64,000 nucleotides of DNA from Mesorhizobium hawassense (GCF_003289945.1 NZ_QMBP01000002.1:124001-188000); one strand, 5' to 3'; shown: positions 1-9,172, numbered from the stretch's first letter. The notes: a model not told the origin generated them from the letters alone. A program made the numbers and translations.

Positions 1-144
1 GGCTGCGTTGATCTCGCGGCCTTCAACGGCGATCCGAGCTGGACGTTGACCATGCCCGCCCGATACGTCTTGGCGCCTAGCGGGACGATCGAGTACGCCG
101 ACATCAGCGTCGACTACACGCGGCGGGCGACCCGTCGGAACTGA
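1..144 (+). pseudogene. C-terminal end of an AhpC/TSA-type peroxiredoxin-like protein, apparently frameshifted
   Basis: The first 144 bases read in frame 1 as the end of a thiol peroxidase-like protein. The segment SWTLTMPARYVLAPSGTIEY followed by ADISVDYTRR matches the usual last strands of the peroxiredoxin-like family, which reduces peroxides in the cytosol. After DYTRR the frame gives ATRRN and a stop at 142-144. In frame 3, starting at 129, the expected family continuation DPSELIPVLAHIAA is present and stays open to about 338. A one-base loss near 126-129 is therefore likely. The 5' part lies outside the window, so the catalytic cysteines cannot be judged. A sequencing error is the main alternative. 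Confidence 0.6.
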
Positions 145-351
145 TCCCGGTCCTCGCTCATATCGCCGCGCGCCAGCCCGGCTCTCAGAGGCTCCAGAAA
201 GCGTGTCCGTGCGTCCAAACCAATAGACCGGGCCATTCCAACGCATGCCTGCAAGTGGCATCCATGCGCCTCGATTACGGCGTGCGCCCTCACGCCGTCG
301 AGTGCACGGCCTCGTCAGTATGGTCGGCGGCAACTTGACGGAGAAAAACAC

Positions 352-1308
352 ATGGAGCTTCATCAAGTTCGTTACTTCCTCGCCCTCGCGTCCACGCTCA
401 ATTTCACCCGCGCCGCCGAGCAGTGCAATGTCACGCAGCCCGCCCTGACCAAGGGGGTGCAGAAGCTTGAGGAGGAGCTCGGCGGCCAGTTGATCTACCG
501 CGAGCGCCAGTTGACGCAGCTCACCGACCTTGGAAAAGAAGTCCTTCCGATGCTGGAACGCACACTGGCCTCGGCACAGGCGGTGCGTCGCAGAGCCCAG
601 GAATTCCAACGCAAGGAGGTCGCGCCACTGAAGATCGGCCTCGCTCCCTCCATTTCGGCGTCGCTCGTCCTCGATCCGATCGCGGAGATCGCAAAGTTCG
701 TCCCTGGCCTTCACGTCGAGCTGCGCGAGGGCTCGGCGGAGAAGCTCGTCGGCCTCTTGCTTGAAGGAGAGATCAACGCCGCAATGGTCGGAGACGTGCA
801 GGACATACCCGCCCGCATCGACGACTGGTTGCTGTTCGAGGAGCGCTACGTCGCGGTTCTCGCGCCGACACACCAGCTTGCAAACCGCCCCTCGATCTCA
901 ATCGACGACCTCCGCGAGACCGTCTTGCTGGAACGCGCCGGATGCGACGTCGGCCCGAAGATCCTACGCTCGTATTTTCCCGAGGAGCCGCCCCCCCGCG
1001 GGCACCGCAGCGCTAACGACTTGCACCTGCAGCACATGGCCGCGGCGGGCTTCGGCTTGATGCTCGCGCCCGAGCACATGCCGCGCCTTCCGACACTCAA
1101 GACCATTCCCCTCGAAGGCAATCCGGTTTCGCGGGAGGTGCGGTTGCTGGCCGTGCAGGGGCGCCGCTACTCGCCGGCGCTGGACGCTTTCGTCAAGGTC
1201 GCGCGGCTTCGCGACTGGACGCTCGAAGTCCCCCACCAGGGCATACATTTGGAAAGTCGGACATACTCGAGAACAAACGCGACGACCTTCTCGATCGGCA
1301 TTTCGTAG
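352..1308 (+). CDS. LysR-family transcriptional regulator
   Basis: This 318-residue protein has an N-terminal winged helix-turn-helix (residues 2-60, with NFTRAAEQCNVTQPALTKGV) followed by a periplasmic-binding-like effector domain from about residue 90 to 290. That is the LysR layout, so it should bind DNA and respond to a small co-inducer. The start is supported by GGAGAA eleven bases upstream. It follows the peroxiredoxin relic in the same direction, and LysR proteins often control peroxide genes, but its target is not shown here. The last 24 residues (after RLRDWTLEV) look unlike a LysR tail and are antisense to a small relic gene at 1240-1513, so the natural C-terminus may have been replaced. 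Confidence 0.9.
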   Translation: MELHQVRYFLALASTLNFTRAAEQCNVTQPALTKGVQKLEEELGGQLIYRERQLTQLTDLGKEVLPMLERTLASAQAVRRRAQEFQRKEVAPLKIGLAPSISASLVLDPIAEIAKFVPGLHVELREGSAEKLVGLLLEGEINAAMVGDVQDIPARIDDWLLFEERYVAVLAPTHQLANRPSISIDDLRETVLLERAGCDVGPKILRSYFPEEPPPRGHRSANDLHLQHMAAAGFGLMLAPEHMPRLPTLKTIPLEGNPVSREVRLLAVQGRRYSPALDAFVKVARLRDWTLEVPHQGIHLESRTYSRTNATTFSIGIS

Positions 1309-1513
1309 GGCCGCAAAAGAGCACCTCACCGGACCTCAGTCGGTGAAGGTTGAAGCTGACCACGTCGCCGCCGGCGAGCGCTCGCGCGAACAGGCTGGTC
1401 CGCTTTCCGTCGCGAGGCTTCCGCACGCTGACGCCGTACCGCAGCCCCGTACACGCCTTCTCGGTAACCACTCGTATCGCGGCGAGCGCCGTTTCGAAGT
1501 CGGGCTCCAGCAA
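1240..1513 (-). pseudogene. Relic of a small conserved hypothetical protein, frameshifted
   Basis: On the minus strand a frame from 1513 reads FETALAAIRVVTEKACTGLR, then GYGV-like sequence and GGDVVSFNLHRLRSGEVL. This resembles short (about 70-80 residue) uncharacterised rhizobial proteins that end in a KPCEMP-type motif. The matching end, LLRPYEMPIEKVVAFVLEY, is present but in another frame, starting near 1322, so a frameshift around 1320-1330 is inferred. The only start in frame is TTG at 1513. The 3' end overlaps the last codons of the LysR gene on the other strand. No function is known; the family resemblance is from memory. Confidence 0.4.
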
Positions 1514-1676
1514 TCTCTGACCCCGTCGCTTCTACGGCAAGTGAATCCGCCCCCGCCAGATGCAAACACCTCGAGCGGCGGCGATCCACGTGGCATCGTT
1601 TCGATAGACGGAGGTGATTGGACGCTCGCCCGGCCCGTGCCTATCTTCAATGCAGAACAAAAAAGGAGCTCCGCGA
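1309..1676. other. Intergenic region between lysR and msrB
   Basis: Apart from the minus-strand relic at 1240-1513, nothing coding is seen here. The msrB promoter is expected in the last 150 bases, but no clear -35/-10 pair can be assigned by eye. Confidence 0.4.
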
Positions 1677-2129
1677 ATGCCGGCCTACAGGAAGAATCCA
1701 GAAGCGGTCTCGAAGTTGACTCCCGAGCAGTACCGCGTCACGCAAACTGACGGAACCGAGCGCCCATTCGCCAATGAATACTGGGACAACAAGGAACCTG
1801 GGCTCTACGTCGACGTGGTTTCCGGCGAGCCGCTCTTCGCGTCGTTCGACAAGTTCGACAGCGGCACAGGCTGGCCAAGTTTCACGCGGCCCCTCGAGGC
1901 AGCGAATGTCGTCGAGAACGTGGACAGCTCGCACGGCATGACGCGGACCGAGGTCCGCTCCAAGCACGGCGACAGCCACTTGGGCCACCTTTTCCCCGAC
2001 GGGCCGCGCGACAAGGGCGGGTTGAGATACTGCATGAACTCGGCCTCCCTGCGTTTCATTCACCGTGACCAACTAGAGAGCGAAGGGTACGGCGAGTACG
2101 CAAAGCTTTTTGCGAAGCAAGAGGCCTGA
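1677..2129 (+). CDS. msrB: Peptide-methionine (R)-S-oxide reductase MsrB
   Basis: This 150-residue protein reduces the R epimer of methionine sulfoxide in oxidised proteins. The MsrB fold signatures are all present: [28 protein letters not shown] and the catalytic [11 protein letters not shown], with Cys119 as nucleophile. It lacks the two CxxC zinc pairs of the zinc-type enzymes, and Cys119 is its only cysteine. With no resolving cysteine, regeneration would have to go directly through thioredoxin or a small thiol. The ATG at 1677 is chosen over upstream starts because AAAAGGAG lies about ten bases before it. The stop is two bases from msrA, so the two are surely co-transcribed. Confidence 0.93.
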   Translation: MPAYRKNPEAVSKLTPEQYRVTQTDGTERPFANEYWDNKEPGLYVDVVSGEPLFASFDKFDSGTGWPSFTRPLEAANVVENVDSSHGMTRTEVRSKHGDSHLGHLFPDGPRDKGGLRYCMNSASLRFIHRDQLESEGYGEYAKLFAKQEA

Positions 2130-2131
2130 CG

Positions 2132-2644
2132 ATGGCAACGACTACAGAGCACGCGATCCTGGCAGGGGGCTGCTTCTGGGGAATGCAGCAACTGGTGCGG
2201 CGCCTCCCCGGCGTCGTATCGACGCGGGTCGGATACTCCGGCGGTGACGTCAAGAATGCCACATACCGCAACCACGGGACGCACGCGGAAGCGATCGACA
2301 TCACCTTCGATCCGAGCAAGACGAGCTTCCGCGATCTGCTGGAGTTCTTCTTCCAGATCCACGATCCGACAACTCCCAACCGGCAGGGAAACGACCGCGG
2401 CGCGAGCTACAGATCTGCGATCTTCTACGTCAGCGAGGAGCAGCACCGCGTTGCGCAAGACACGATCGCCGACGTCGAAGCCTCGGGGCTGTGGCCGGGC
2501 AAGGTGGTGACGGAGGTCTCGCCCGCTGGCGACTTCTGGGAGGCTGAGCCTGAGCACCAGGACTACCTGGAGCGCCACCCGAGTGGCTACACCTGCCACT
2601 TCGCCCGCCCGCAGTGGAAGCTTCCGCGCAGAAGCGCCGCCTGA
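2132..2644 (+). CDS. msrA: Peptide-methionine (S)-S-oxide reductase MsrA
   Basis: The 170-residue product carries the MsrA active-site motif GGCFWG (Cys14) close to the N-terminus and a second cysteine near the end (Cys155, in GYTCHF) that can resolve the sulfenic acid. Length and internal motifs ([16 protein letters not shown]) fit canonical MsrA, which reduces the S epimer of methionine sulfoxide. It starts two bases after msrB, giving a coupled pair that handles both epimers. The following egtB gene is 236 bases away and may share the transcript. Confidence 0.95.
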   Translation: MATTTEHAILAGGCFWGMQQLVRRLPGVVSTRVGYSGGDVKNATYRNHGTHAEAIDITFDPSKTSFRDLLEFFFQIHDPTTPNRQGNDRGASYRSAIFYVSEEQHRVAQDTIADVEASGLWPGKVVTEVSPAGDFWEAEPEHQDYLERHPSGYTCHFARPQWKLPRRSAA

Positions 2645-2700
2645 GGGCGGCGCAGGGACGCGTCGACGGCGGTGCCCTGAGCTTTACTTCGCTTCCGTGA

Positions 2701-2871
2701 GACGGGTACTGCGACGCATCCTCGCAGTATCCCTGGAGCTACTCGGGTGTGGCCAGCTGGTGGGTTTGGACGGCCGGACACGGTTTCGAGATTCGCGAGC
2801 CAGGAATGTCCCATATCGTCGTGGATGCGCGGCGCCTAGCCCGTGCGGCTGCAGATCGGAAAGTCCCGTGA
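2701..2871 (+). other. Short open frame without a start, possible gene remnant
   Basis: Between msrA and egtB a frame opens after a stop at 2698 and runs to a TGA at 2869-2871. It encodes a tryptophan- and tyrosine-rich stretch (YPWSYSGVASWWVWTAGHGF). There is no start codon with a ribosome binding site near its beginning. The sequence looks protein-like rather than random, so it may be the tail of a deleted gene. I do not recognise the family. Confidence 0.25.
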
Positions 2872-2880
2872 GGAATTGCA

Positions 2881-4158
2881 ATGGTCCCTTTGCACCTTTT
2901 CCAGTCCGCGCTCGGGCTTAAAGACCTAGAGCGCTTTTATCTCGAGGTGCGGCAAACCAGCGAGGCCCTCGGCGAGCCCCTGTCAGACGCGGACGCAACG
3001 GTGCAGTCGATGCCGGACGCGAGCCCCGCAAAGTGGCACCTCGCACATACCACCTGGTTTTTCGAGGCGATGGTGCTCTCGCGCCACCTAGAGGGCTACA
3101 AGCCGTTCGACGAGAAGTTCACGTTCCTGTTCAACTCCTACTACGAGACGATGGGGGCGCGGCAGCCGCGTCCAAGGCGTGGCATGGTCACGCGGCCGGC
3201 GTTGGACGACATCTACGCGTACCGGGCCTATGTCGACCAGGCGGTCGCGAGGCTGCTCACCTCTCGCCCGACCCGTGACGCCGCCGAGCTGATCGAGCTT
3301 GGATGCCACCACGAGCAGCAGCACCAAGAGCTCTTGCTCACGGACATCCTTCATCTGTTCGCGCAAAATCCGATCCGGCCATCCTACCGCGCCCCTGCCC
3401 CGGTGTCGGCGGAGACCGCGGCGCTGCCTGCGCTCTCCTTCACCGACTTCGAAGGAGGAATCGTCGAGATCGGCCACGGCGGTGCGGGCTTTGCCTTCGA
3501 CAGCGAGGGACCGCGACACCGCGTGTTGACGGAGCCGTTCCGGCTCGCCGACCGCTTGGTGACCAACGCCGAGTGGATGGAGTTCATTGAGGACGGTGGC
3601 TACACCACGCCCCTGCTGTGGCTGTCCGAGGGCTGGACGAAAGCCCTCGCTGAGGGCTGGTCGCGGCCGCTCTACTGGGAGACGCGCGACGGACAGCACT
3701 GGACCATGACGCTGAGGGGCTTCCAATCGCTCGACCCCACCACACCGGTCGCGCACGTCAGCTACTTCGAGGCTGATGCGTTCGCCACGTGGTCTGGAAA
3801 GAGGCTGCCGAGCGAGGCGGAGTGGGAGGTGGCCGCGCAAAGTCTCGACGTCGACGGCAACTTCCTCGACCTCAATCGCCTCAGTCCCGAGCCCGCGTCC
3901 CCGCGGAAAGTCGGGGTGCAGCAGATGTTCGGCGACGTCTGGGAGTGGACACGCAGCCCGTTCTCGCCCTACCCGCGCTTCCGCGCAGTCGCGGGCGCGG
4001 TCGGCGAGTACAACGGCAAGTTCATGTCCGGGCAGTTCGTTTTGCGAGGCGGCTCTTGCGCGACGCCGCCGGGACACGTCCGCGCGAGCTACCGGAATTT
4101 CTTCCCGGCGCACACGCGTTGGCAATTCGCGGGACTTCGCCTGGCGGACGACGCCTAG
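2881..4158 (+). CDS. egtB: EgtB-like ergothioneine biosynthesis sulfoxide synthase
   Basis: This 425-residue protein has the two-domain layout of EgtB: an N-terminal DinB-like helical bundle and a C-terminal formylglycine-generating-enzyme-like domain from about residue 195. The iron-binding histidines are visible: His53/His56 in WHLAHTTWFFE and the HxxxHxE signature (His144, His148, Glu150). EgtB joins hercynine to cysteine or gamma-glutamylcysteine with O2 to form the sulfoxide precursor of ergothioneine, a cytosolic thiol antioxidant. AGGAA sits six bases before the ATG. EgtD, which makes hercynine, is not in the window, so substrate must come from elsewhere. The DUF2171-like gene follows after 37 bases. 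Confidence 0.9.
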   Translation: MVPLHLFQSALGLKDLERFYLEVRQTSEALGEPLSDADATVQSMPDASPAKWHLAHTTWFFEAMVLSRHLEGYKPFDEKFTFLFNSYYETMGARQPRPRRGMVTRPALDDIYAYRAYVDQAVARLLTSRPTRDAAELIELGCHHEQQHQELLLTDILHLFAQNPIRPSYRAPAPVSAETAALPALSFTDFEGGIVEIGHGGAGFAFDSEGPRHRVLTEPFRLADRLVTNAEWMEFIEDGGYTTPLLWLSEGWTKALAEGWSRPLYWETRDGQHWTMTLRGFQSLDPTTPVAHVSYFEADAFATWSGKRLPSEAEWEVAAQSLDVDGNFLDLNRLSPEPASPRKVGVQQMFGDVWEWTRSPFSPYPRFRAVAGAVGEYNGKFMSGQFVLRGGSCATPPGHVRASYRNFFPAHTRWQFAGLRLADDA

Positions 4159-4195
4159 CTCCGCCGCAATCGGCGAAACCACAAGGAGAGACGAG

Positions 4196-4450
4196 ATGGC
4201 CACGGACAAGATCGTTCAGAATATGGAAGTAATCGGCGCGGACGGCGTCCACGTCGGCACCGTCGACGGTGTCGCCGACGGGCGCATCAGGCTGGCGAAG
4301 CGCGACAGCGGCGAGGGCCAGCACAAGGGCCACACACACTTCATCGACCTCGGACTAGTCGCCGACGTCGAGGGCCAGAGGGTTCGCCTTTCTGCGAACG
4401 CGGCTGTGGCGGTGACATTCGAGGAAGAGAAGTCGGGAAAGCCCGTCTAA
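4196..4450 (+). CDS. Small DUF2171-like protein
   Basis: This 84-residue cytosolic protein begins MATDKIVQNMEVIGADGVHV and contains a GTVDGV turn followed by IRLAKRDSGEG and a HTHFIDL segment. This is the usual pattern of DUF2171 (PRC-barrel-like) proteins, whose function is unknown. The ATG at 4196 is chosen because AAGGAGAG lies just upstream. It sits between egtB and tal with short gaps (37 and 15 bases), so it belongs to the same stress transcript. Confidence 0.85.
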   Translation: MATDKIVQNMEVIGADGVHVGTVDGVADGRIRLAKRDSGEGQHKGHTHFIDLGLVADVEGQRVRLSANAAVAVTFEEEKSGKPV

Positions 4451-4465
4451 AGAAAGGAGGGGCCG

Positions 4466-5512
4466 ATGACCCTGACCACACGTAAGGCGTCGAAGCTGGA
4501 TCAACTACGCGCAATAACGACCATCGTGGCCGACACGGGCGATCTCGGAGCAGTGGCGCGTCTCAAGCCGGTGGACTGCACGACGAATCCGACGATCGTC
4601 CTGAAGGCGATCGATACTCCCGAGTACAGCGATGTCGTCGATGAGGCATTGGCATGGGGACGGAAGCAGAGCGGCGATGATGCACACTTGGCAGCTGCGA
4701 CGGCCGACCGACTCGCAGTCTCCGTCGGCGTCGAACTCTTGCGACTCGTACCAGGGTTCGTTTCCACCGAGGTGGACGCGAACCTGTCGTTCAACATCAG
4801 AGCATCGGTCGCGAGGGCACGCCAAATTATCCACGCCTACAAGCTGCGAGGCATCGGGCCCGAGCGCGTGCTCATCAAACTCGCTTCGACGTGGGAGGGA
4901 ATTCGCGCTGCGGAGATCCTCCAACGCGAGGGCGTGAAGTGCAACATGACGTTGCTGCTGAACCGAGCCCAGGCGATTGCGAGCGCTGAGGCGCACGCCT
5001 TCTTGATATCGCCATTTGTGGGCCGCATCTACGACTGGTACATGAAGTCTGGTGAAAGGGACTTCACCGCCGAGGAGGATCCAGGTGTCCGCTTCGTGCG
5101 GGACATCTACGGGCACTACAAGTCGAATGGCATCGAGACGATCGTCATGGGCGCGTCGTTCCGCAACACCGGCCAGATCGAGGCACTGGCCGGATGCGAT
5201 CGGCTTACGATCGCACCATCCCTTATGGACGCGCTTGCGTCCGAGGGGGGCGATCTCAAACGCGTCTTGGCGCCAGCCGCCGCAGAGCCGCGCTCGCTCC
5301 GGACCGCGGAAGACGGGATCTGCCACTGGTTCGTGAGCGAAGACGCTGTCGACGTGAAACACCCGGACCCTGCGGGTCCGATGGACGAGACAATTTTTCG
5401 GTGGATCATGAACGAGGACGCGATGGCGACCGAGAAGCTGGCCGAAGGCATCCGCGTGTTCGCGAACGACCTGAAGACGCTCCGCCGCAGGATCGCCAAA
5501 CGCCTCCAGTGA
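4466..5512 (+). CDS. tal: Transaldolase, class I
   Basis: The 348-residue protein matches TalA/TalB-type transaldolases, cytosolic enzymes that move a dihydroxyacetone unit between sugar phosphates in the pentose phosphate pathway. Signatures visible are [12 protein letters not shown] near residue 38, EVDANLSF near 102, and the Schiff-base lysine Lys138 in [11 protein letters not shown]. It is some 30 residues longer than E. coli TalB. AAAGGAGG stands nine bases ahead of the ATG. Its place at the end of the msr-egt cluster fits a role in supplying NADPH through the pentose phosphate cycle under oxidative stress; this role is inferred. Confidence 0.93.
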   Translation: MTLTTRKASKLDQLRAITTIVADTGDLGAVARLKPVDCTTNPTIVLKAIDTPEYSDVVDEALAWGRKQSGDDAHLAAATADRLAVSVGVELLRLVPGFVSTEVDANLSFNIRASVARARQIIHAYKLRGIGPERVLIKLASTWEGIRAAEILQREGVKCNMTLLLNRAQAIASAEAHAFLISPFVGRIYDWYMKSGERDFTAEEDPGVRFVRDIYGHYKSNGIETIVMGASFRNTGQIEALAGCDRLTIAPSLMDALASEGGDLKRVLAPAAAEPRSLRTAEDGICHWFVSEDAVDVKHPDPAGPMDETIFRWIMNEDAMATEKLAEGIRVFANDLKTLRRRIAKRLQ

Positions 5513-5696
5513 ATTCCGCGCCATCGTCACTGAAAGCAACGCAGAGCCGTGCTGATGTTTGTGTACCGCCTAAACAACTCGAGGTCTCAAAGCGTCCCGT
5601 AACTGCTCGAGGAGCCGGGGGGCGCAAGTGCGTCCAGCGCACCTTACCGCGGTCGCGCGCGGCGGCGCCTGCGCTCTCGTGGAGTGATGACCTGAG

Positions 5697-6701
5697 TCAG
5701 GCTGCAGCGGATTCCTCGATCGCATCCTCGGCCGGTGCGGCGCTTGAGGACGCGGTGCGCTGCGCCCTGGCACGGTATTCTGACGGATCGCTGCCGTAGT
5801 ACCTGCGGAAAGTGCGCGTGAAGCTGCTCCGGCTCTGGTAGCCGGCGCTGAGGGCGACCTGGTCGATAGACAGCGCGTTGGCTGCGAGCAGGTCCGCTGC
5901 ATGGCGCATCCTCACCCGGCGGAGCAATGACATCGGGGACTCTCCGAAGGCGGCGGAAAACCGCGCCATGAAAGCCGAGCGGCTGAGGCCGACGGCGTGC
6001 GACAGACTCTGGACGGTGTGAGGCTCGGACGGGCGCGAGGCCATCTCGGCGAAAGCCCGTGCGATCGGCGGATCGCTCAAGATCGAAAAGCGCTCCACCC
6101 ACGCATTCGTCGAGACCAGGCAGCGCCGGAGCAATGCGAGCAGAACGAGTTTCAGCAACGCCGCCGACATCGGCCCTCCACCAACGTCCTGGGCTGCGAG
6201 CTCGGCCATTGCGTAGGCCATCACCTGGTCAAGCTGGTCGTGCACGTCGAACCTCTCGACGATGGGCATTGCCAGGGAGGCGAACAAGTCGAGCGCCGGA
6301 CCGTAGTTGGCCCGGAAGGACCCGCACGCAAGGACCAGTGTCGGCTCACCGTCTCCGACGGTGTGCCGCTGCGACGACCCGGCCGTGAAGCCGTCATTGT
6401 TGTGTTTGCGAGTGTTCCGTAGCGTGGTCGGGCGCTCCGTCGCGGTGATTGTCATCGCCCGCCCAGGCGGGATGATCACCAGCGTGTGGGGTGTCAGGCG
6501 TATGGGCGTTTCATCGTCAAGGAGGATGAACCCGGCGCCTCGAAGGCAGTAGTGGATGGTGGAGGCTGCAGCACGGGCAACCGCCAAGTGAGCATTCGCC
6601 GCGAGCGCGCACTCCGACAGCCTGACGAAGGTGACGTCCAACGTGGTCATCAACTTGTCGAGGTCTTGTTGCGATATACGCCAGATCGGGTCGCCTGCCA
6701 T
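5697..6701 (-). CDS. AraC-family transcriptional regulator
   Basis: The 334-residue protein has an N-terminal cupin-like sensing domain (about residues 30-200) and a C-terminal pair of helix-turn-helix motifs. The second carries the AraC signature SIDQVALSAGYQSRSSFTRT followed by FRRYYGSDPSEYR. The cupin resembles the cupin_6 type found in many rhizobial AraC proteins. It faces away from the transaldolase gene, with a 184-base gap between their ends. No partner gene identifies its target. Confidence 0.9.
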   Translation of the reverse strand: MAGDPIWRISQQDLDKLMTTLDVTFVRLSECALAANAHLAVARAAASTIHYCLRGAGFILLDDETPIRLTPHTLVIIPPGRAMTITATERPTTLRNTRKHNNDGFTAGSSQRHTVGDGEPTLVLACGSFRANYGPALDLFASLAMPIVERFDVHDQLDQVMAYAMAELAAQDVGGGPMSAALLKLVLLALLRRCLVSTNAWVERFSILSDPPIARAFAEMASRPSEPHTVQSLSHAVGLSRSAFMARFSAAFGESPMSLLRRVRMRHAADLLAANALSIDQVALSAGYQSRSSFTRTFRRYYGSDPSEYRARAQRTASSSAAPAEDAIEESAAA

Positions 6702-7132
6702 GTCCAGAAGCCTCTATAGTGCTCAGGCCCACATCAGCTCGCCCCGGGACAGCGGGGCGACGCCATCGGCGCGCAAGCAGCACATGACGTTCTCCGGCGA
6801 GGGGCCAGTCACCAGTCGGCCTGATGATGTTTATGGCCTTCGCGCATCTATCTGTCGGCATTCCGATGTGACCGACTGTACAGTACAAGGCACGTTCGGC
6901 CGGCGCGCCTGTCTCGCGAAGATCAACGATGTCGGGGCCGCGCACGCAGGATCTGCATCTCGCCTCTCGATTGGACCATCACAGGGCGTCGTGCGAAGGC
7001 TGGACCCGGACCGCGCATGTAGTGAAGCTCGGGTCGGTATCGCGGAGCCACGAAATCGCGAACCGCGGATACCCAGCCTACGATTAAAGCGCGGAGTTTC
7101 ATCGTAATTGTTCCTTTCCTGTCTAGGCTGCG
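6702..7132. other. Intergenic region upstream of the araC-type gene
   Basis: No gene is supported. The region holds the perfect 10-bp palindrome ACTGTACAGT at 6875-6884, noted separately. Other short open frames here lack ribosome binding sites and family resemblance. Confidence 0.4.
6875..6884. promoter_or_regulatory. Palindrome resembling a TetR-type operator core
   Basis: ACTGTACAGT is a perfect 10-bp palindrome 174 bases upstream of the AraC start. Similar cores occur in operators of TetR-type efflux regulators. No TetR gene lies beside it, so it could be a leftover or chance. Confidence 0.2.
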
Positions 7133-7936
7133 TCAGTCCGCAAAGCAGGCCAACGTTGCCGGCAACCAAAGATCGATCTTCGTGCCCCGGCTAGGAGCGC
7201 TTGTTATTGAGAGTCCACCACCCAAGCTTTCCATCAGTTGCCTGACGATCGCGAGGCCAAGACCGGTGCCATTGGTCCTCGTCGAGAAATTGGATTGTCC
7301 CGCCATCTTCAGCGTCTGGTGGTCCATCCCCACCCCGCAGTCGGCGACAGAAAGGCGGATCATCCGCTCGTGCCCGCCGGGGTGAGAGGCAGGCGGAAAC
7401 TCCAACGCCGCTGTGATGGTGACGTCGCCGCCTTCGGGCATAGCGTCGCGCGCATTGAGAACCAGGTTGAGCAGAGCGCGCTCGACGAGCTGGCGGTCGA
7501 TGAAGGCAGGCGGAAGCTCTTCGGCGCTGTCTAATTTGAGCTTGATATCTGGAGAGAGGACACTGGCGAGAGCCGGCTCGAGTAGCTCAAGTAGCTGGCG
7601 AATCAGCACAGGTTCAGGGCGCACCGGCCGCGGATTGGCGAAATCGAGAAGCTGGCGAGCGAGCACCTTGGCTTGAAATGCGCAGTATATTGCGCCATCG
7701 ATCTTCTTCAGCTGCCTGGACGTAGCTAGGTGTCGAGCTTGCAGTTCCTCAAGAATAGTGACGATTGGCGTCAGTAGGTTGTTGAAATCGTGAACGATGG
7801 ACGAAAGATGCAGCCGCGGGTCAGTCGCTGTAACGGTTGGGACCGCCTCCGAGCCGCGATAGCCTGATGTCAAAGGCGCTGGGGCCTGGTGGGCGGGCAA
7901 GCGACCCAAAGCCGTCTGGGATTCTGATGCGCGCAT
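7133..7936 (-). CDS. Short sensor histidine kinase (HisKA-HATPase only)
   Basis: This 267-residue cytosolic kinase has no recognisable sensor domain. The phosphoacceptor is His49 in SSIVHDFNNLLTPI, the H-box style of NtrB-like and hybrid kinases. The ATPase domain shows an N-box (LVLNARDAMPEGG), a G1 box (ADCGVGMD) and a G2 box (GTGLGLAIVRQLME). There is no receiver domain, so it must pass phosphate to a separate regulator; the two response regulators within 3 kb are candidates. About 1.2 kb without a clear gene separates it from the FixJ-like gene, so they need not share a transcript. Confidence 0.88.
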   Translation of the reverse strand: MRASESQTALGRLPAHQAPAPLTSGYRGSEAVPTVTATDPRLHLSSIVHDFNNLLTPIVTILEELQARHLATSRQLKKIDGAIYCAFQAKVLARQLLDFANPRPVRPEPVLIRQLLELLEPALASVLSPDIKLKLDSAEELPPAFIDRQLVERALLNLVLNARDAMPEGGDVTITAALEFPPASHPGGHERMIRLSVADCGVGMDHQTLKMAGQSNFSTRTNGTGLGLAIVRQLMESLGGGLSITSAPSRGTKIDLWLPATLACFAD

Positions 7937-9172
7937 GCCAACCTCGCGAGATTGGAAGAGCCATTCGAGGCTACTTCGTTACTCGCAATTTGATGGTTTT
8001 GCATGCCGTGAGCTATTGCACGTGGGTGGTGCGCAATGATCGATACGTTGCAGCAAGTAAACCTAGATTTAGTACGAACGTGTAGGGCTTTCATGTTCGC
8101 ACGTCGCGTCTGCCCCGGAAGCCTTGGCCGAGGCAAATCAGAGAAAGTCGGGTGGCGAATGTAGCTCGCCGGCATCTGAGCCGCGTCGAGTCGACACACG
8201 AAGGATTTGCTTCGATGCGAACGTATGAGTTCCCCGATTCCCCCCTGGGTAACGCTTCAATTTCGAAATCCCAGAGGCGCCCTTTTGCAACGTATGCCGT
8301 TGTGTGGAAGGTCCGGTCGAGTTCATGCAAAGTGAGGCCGGTGTGCATCAGGAAGACGTTGCTGGCGCCGTCGTCACGTGCATCTCGTGATAAGTCTTGC
8401 CCGCCGCCGTGACTTCAGCGGAAAGATGCCGGGATGGACGTGGACGCTGGGACCCGTTACGGCGCGATCGGCATCGAGGTTGGTTGTCCTGATGAACAGC
8501 CGTTGGCTTTTGACCGGCTCCTGCGCAGTCTACGCCAGAACGTCATTGGTGATTTATTTGTCCTCATTTTCGCGAGCGGTGCGTTGCTGGTGAAGTATCC
8601 GCTCGACAGTGCGCCAAGGAGGCTGTGGTTCCTGTAGATGTTAGCGTCCTTGACGGTGGTGGAGGCTTGTTTGAGCTGATCGTCATATGCCGGTCCGAGA
8701 AAGGCGAACGGCGCAATCAACGCACCGTCACCGATCCCAGTCCCTTTCACGATGTCGAACGCGGGCTTGGTTCCGGGCCTTCCCAGCCGGCAAGAAGGCT
8801 CTGGCGCCGAACGCCGCTGCTGCCGCCACCGGACAGGGTGAGTGTGTTGAAATTTTCAACTTTATGGATGGATCAGTCCTGGCCGCCTCCAAGCGCTAGG
8901 CGCGAAAAGCGACAAGCCGGCGAGCGGGATAGCCGGCATAGGAGTAGCCCCAAACGCGGATGTCGCCGCAATAGCCGCGAACCTTGGAGGCGGAGATCAA
9001 TTGCGTAAGGACGCCGTCGCGCGGGGGTGCGGCAATGCACGCACTCAGCTGGGCCGCGTACACGCCAAGAAGGATCGTCTCCGCAAGACCTTTGCCATAC
9101 CGTTGATGGCGGCGGACAATGACCTAACCAATCTGATGGACAGGAATAGTGCCTCGCCAAAAGCTATAGAGC
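7937..9172. other. 1.2-kb region without a supported gene, probable relics
   Basis: Several frames on the minus strand look protein-like but are broken. One covers 8091-8348 (85 residues, beginning MHTGLTLHELDRTF). One covers about 8390-8770 and contains FDIVKGTGIGDGALIAPFAF; a frame switch near 8765 would join it to NFNTLTLSGGGSSG upstream, faintly like a repeat-rich surface protein. One covers about 8897-9130 with LAETILLGVYAAQLSACIAA but no ATG. None has a convincing ribosome binding site or a family I recognise. Confidence 0.3.

Noticed and set aside
3088..4209. 373-codon open frame antisense to egtB
   Set aside because: The sense strand has the EgtB iron ligands and a ribosome binding site; the antisense frame has neither.
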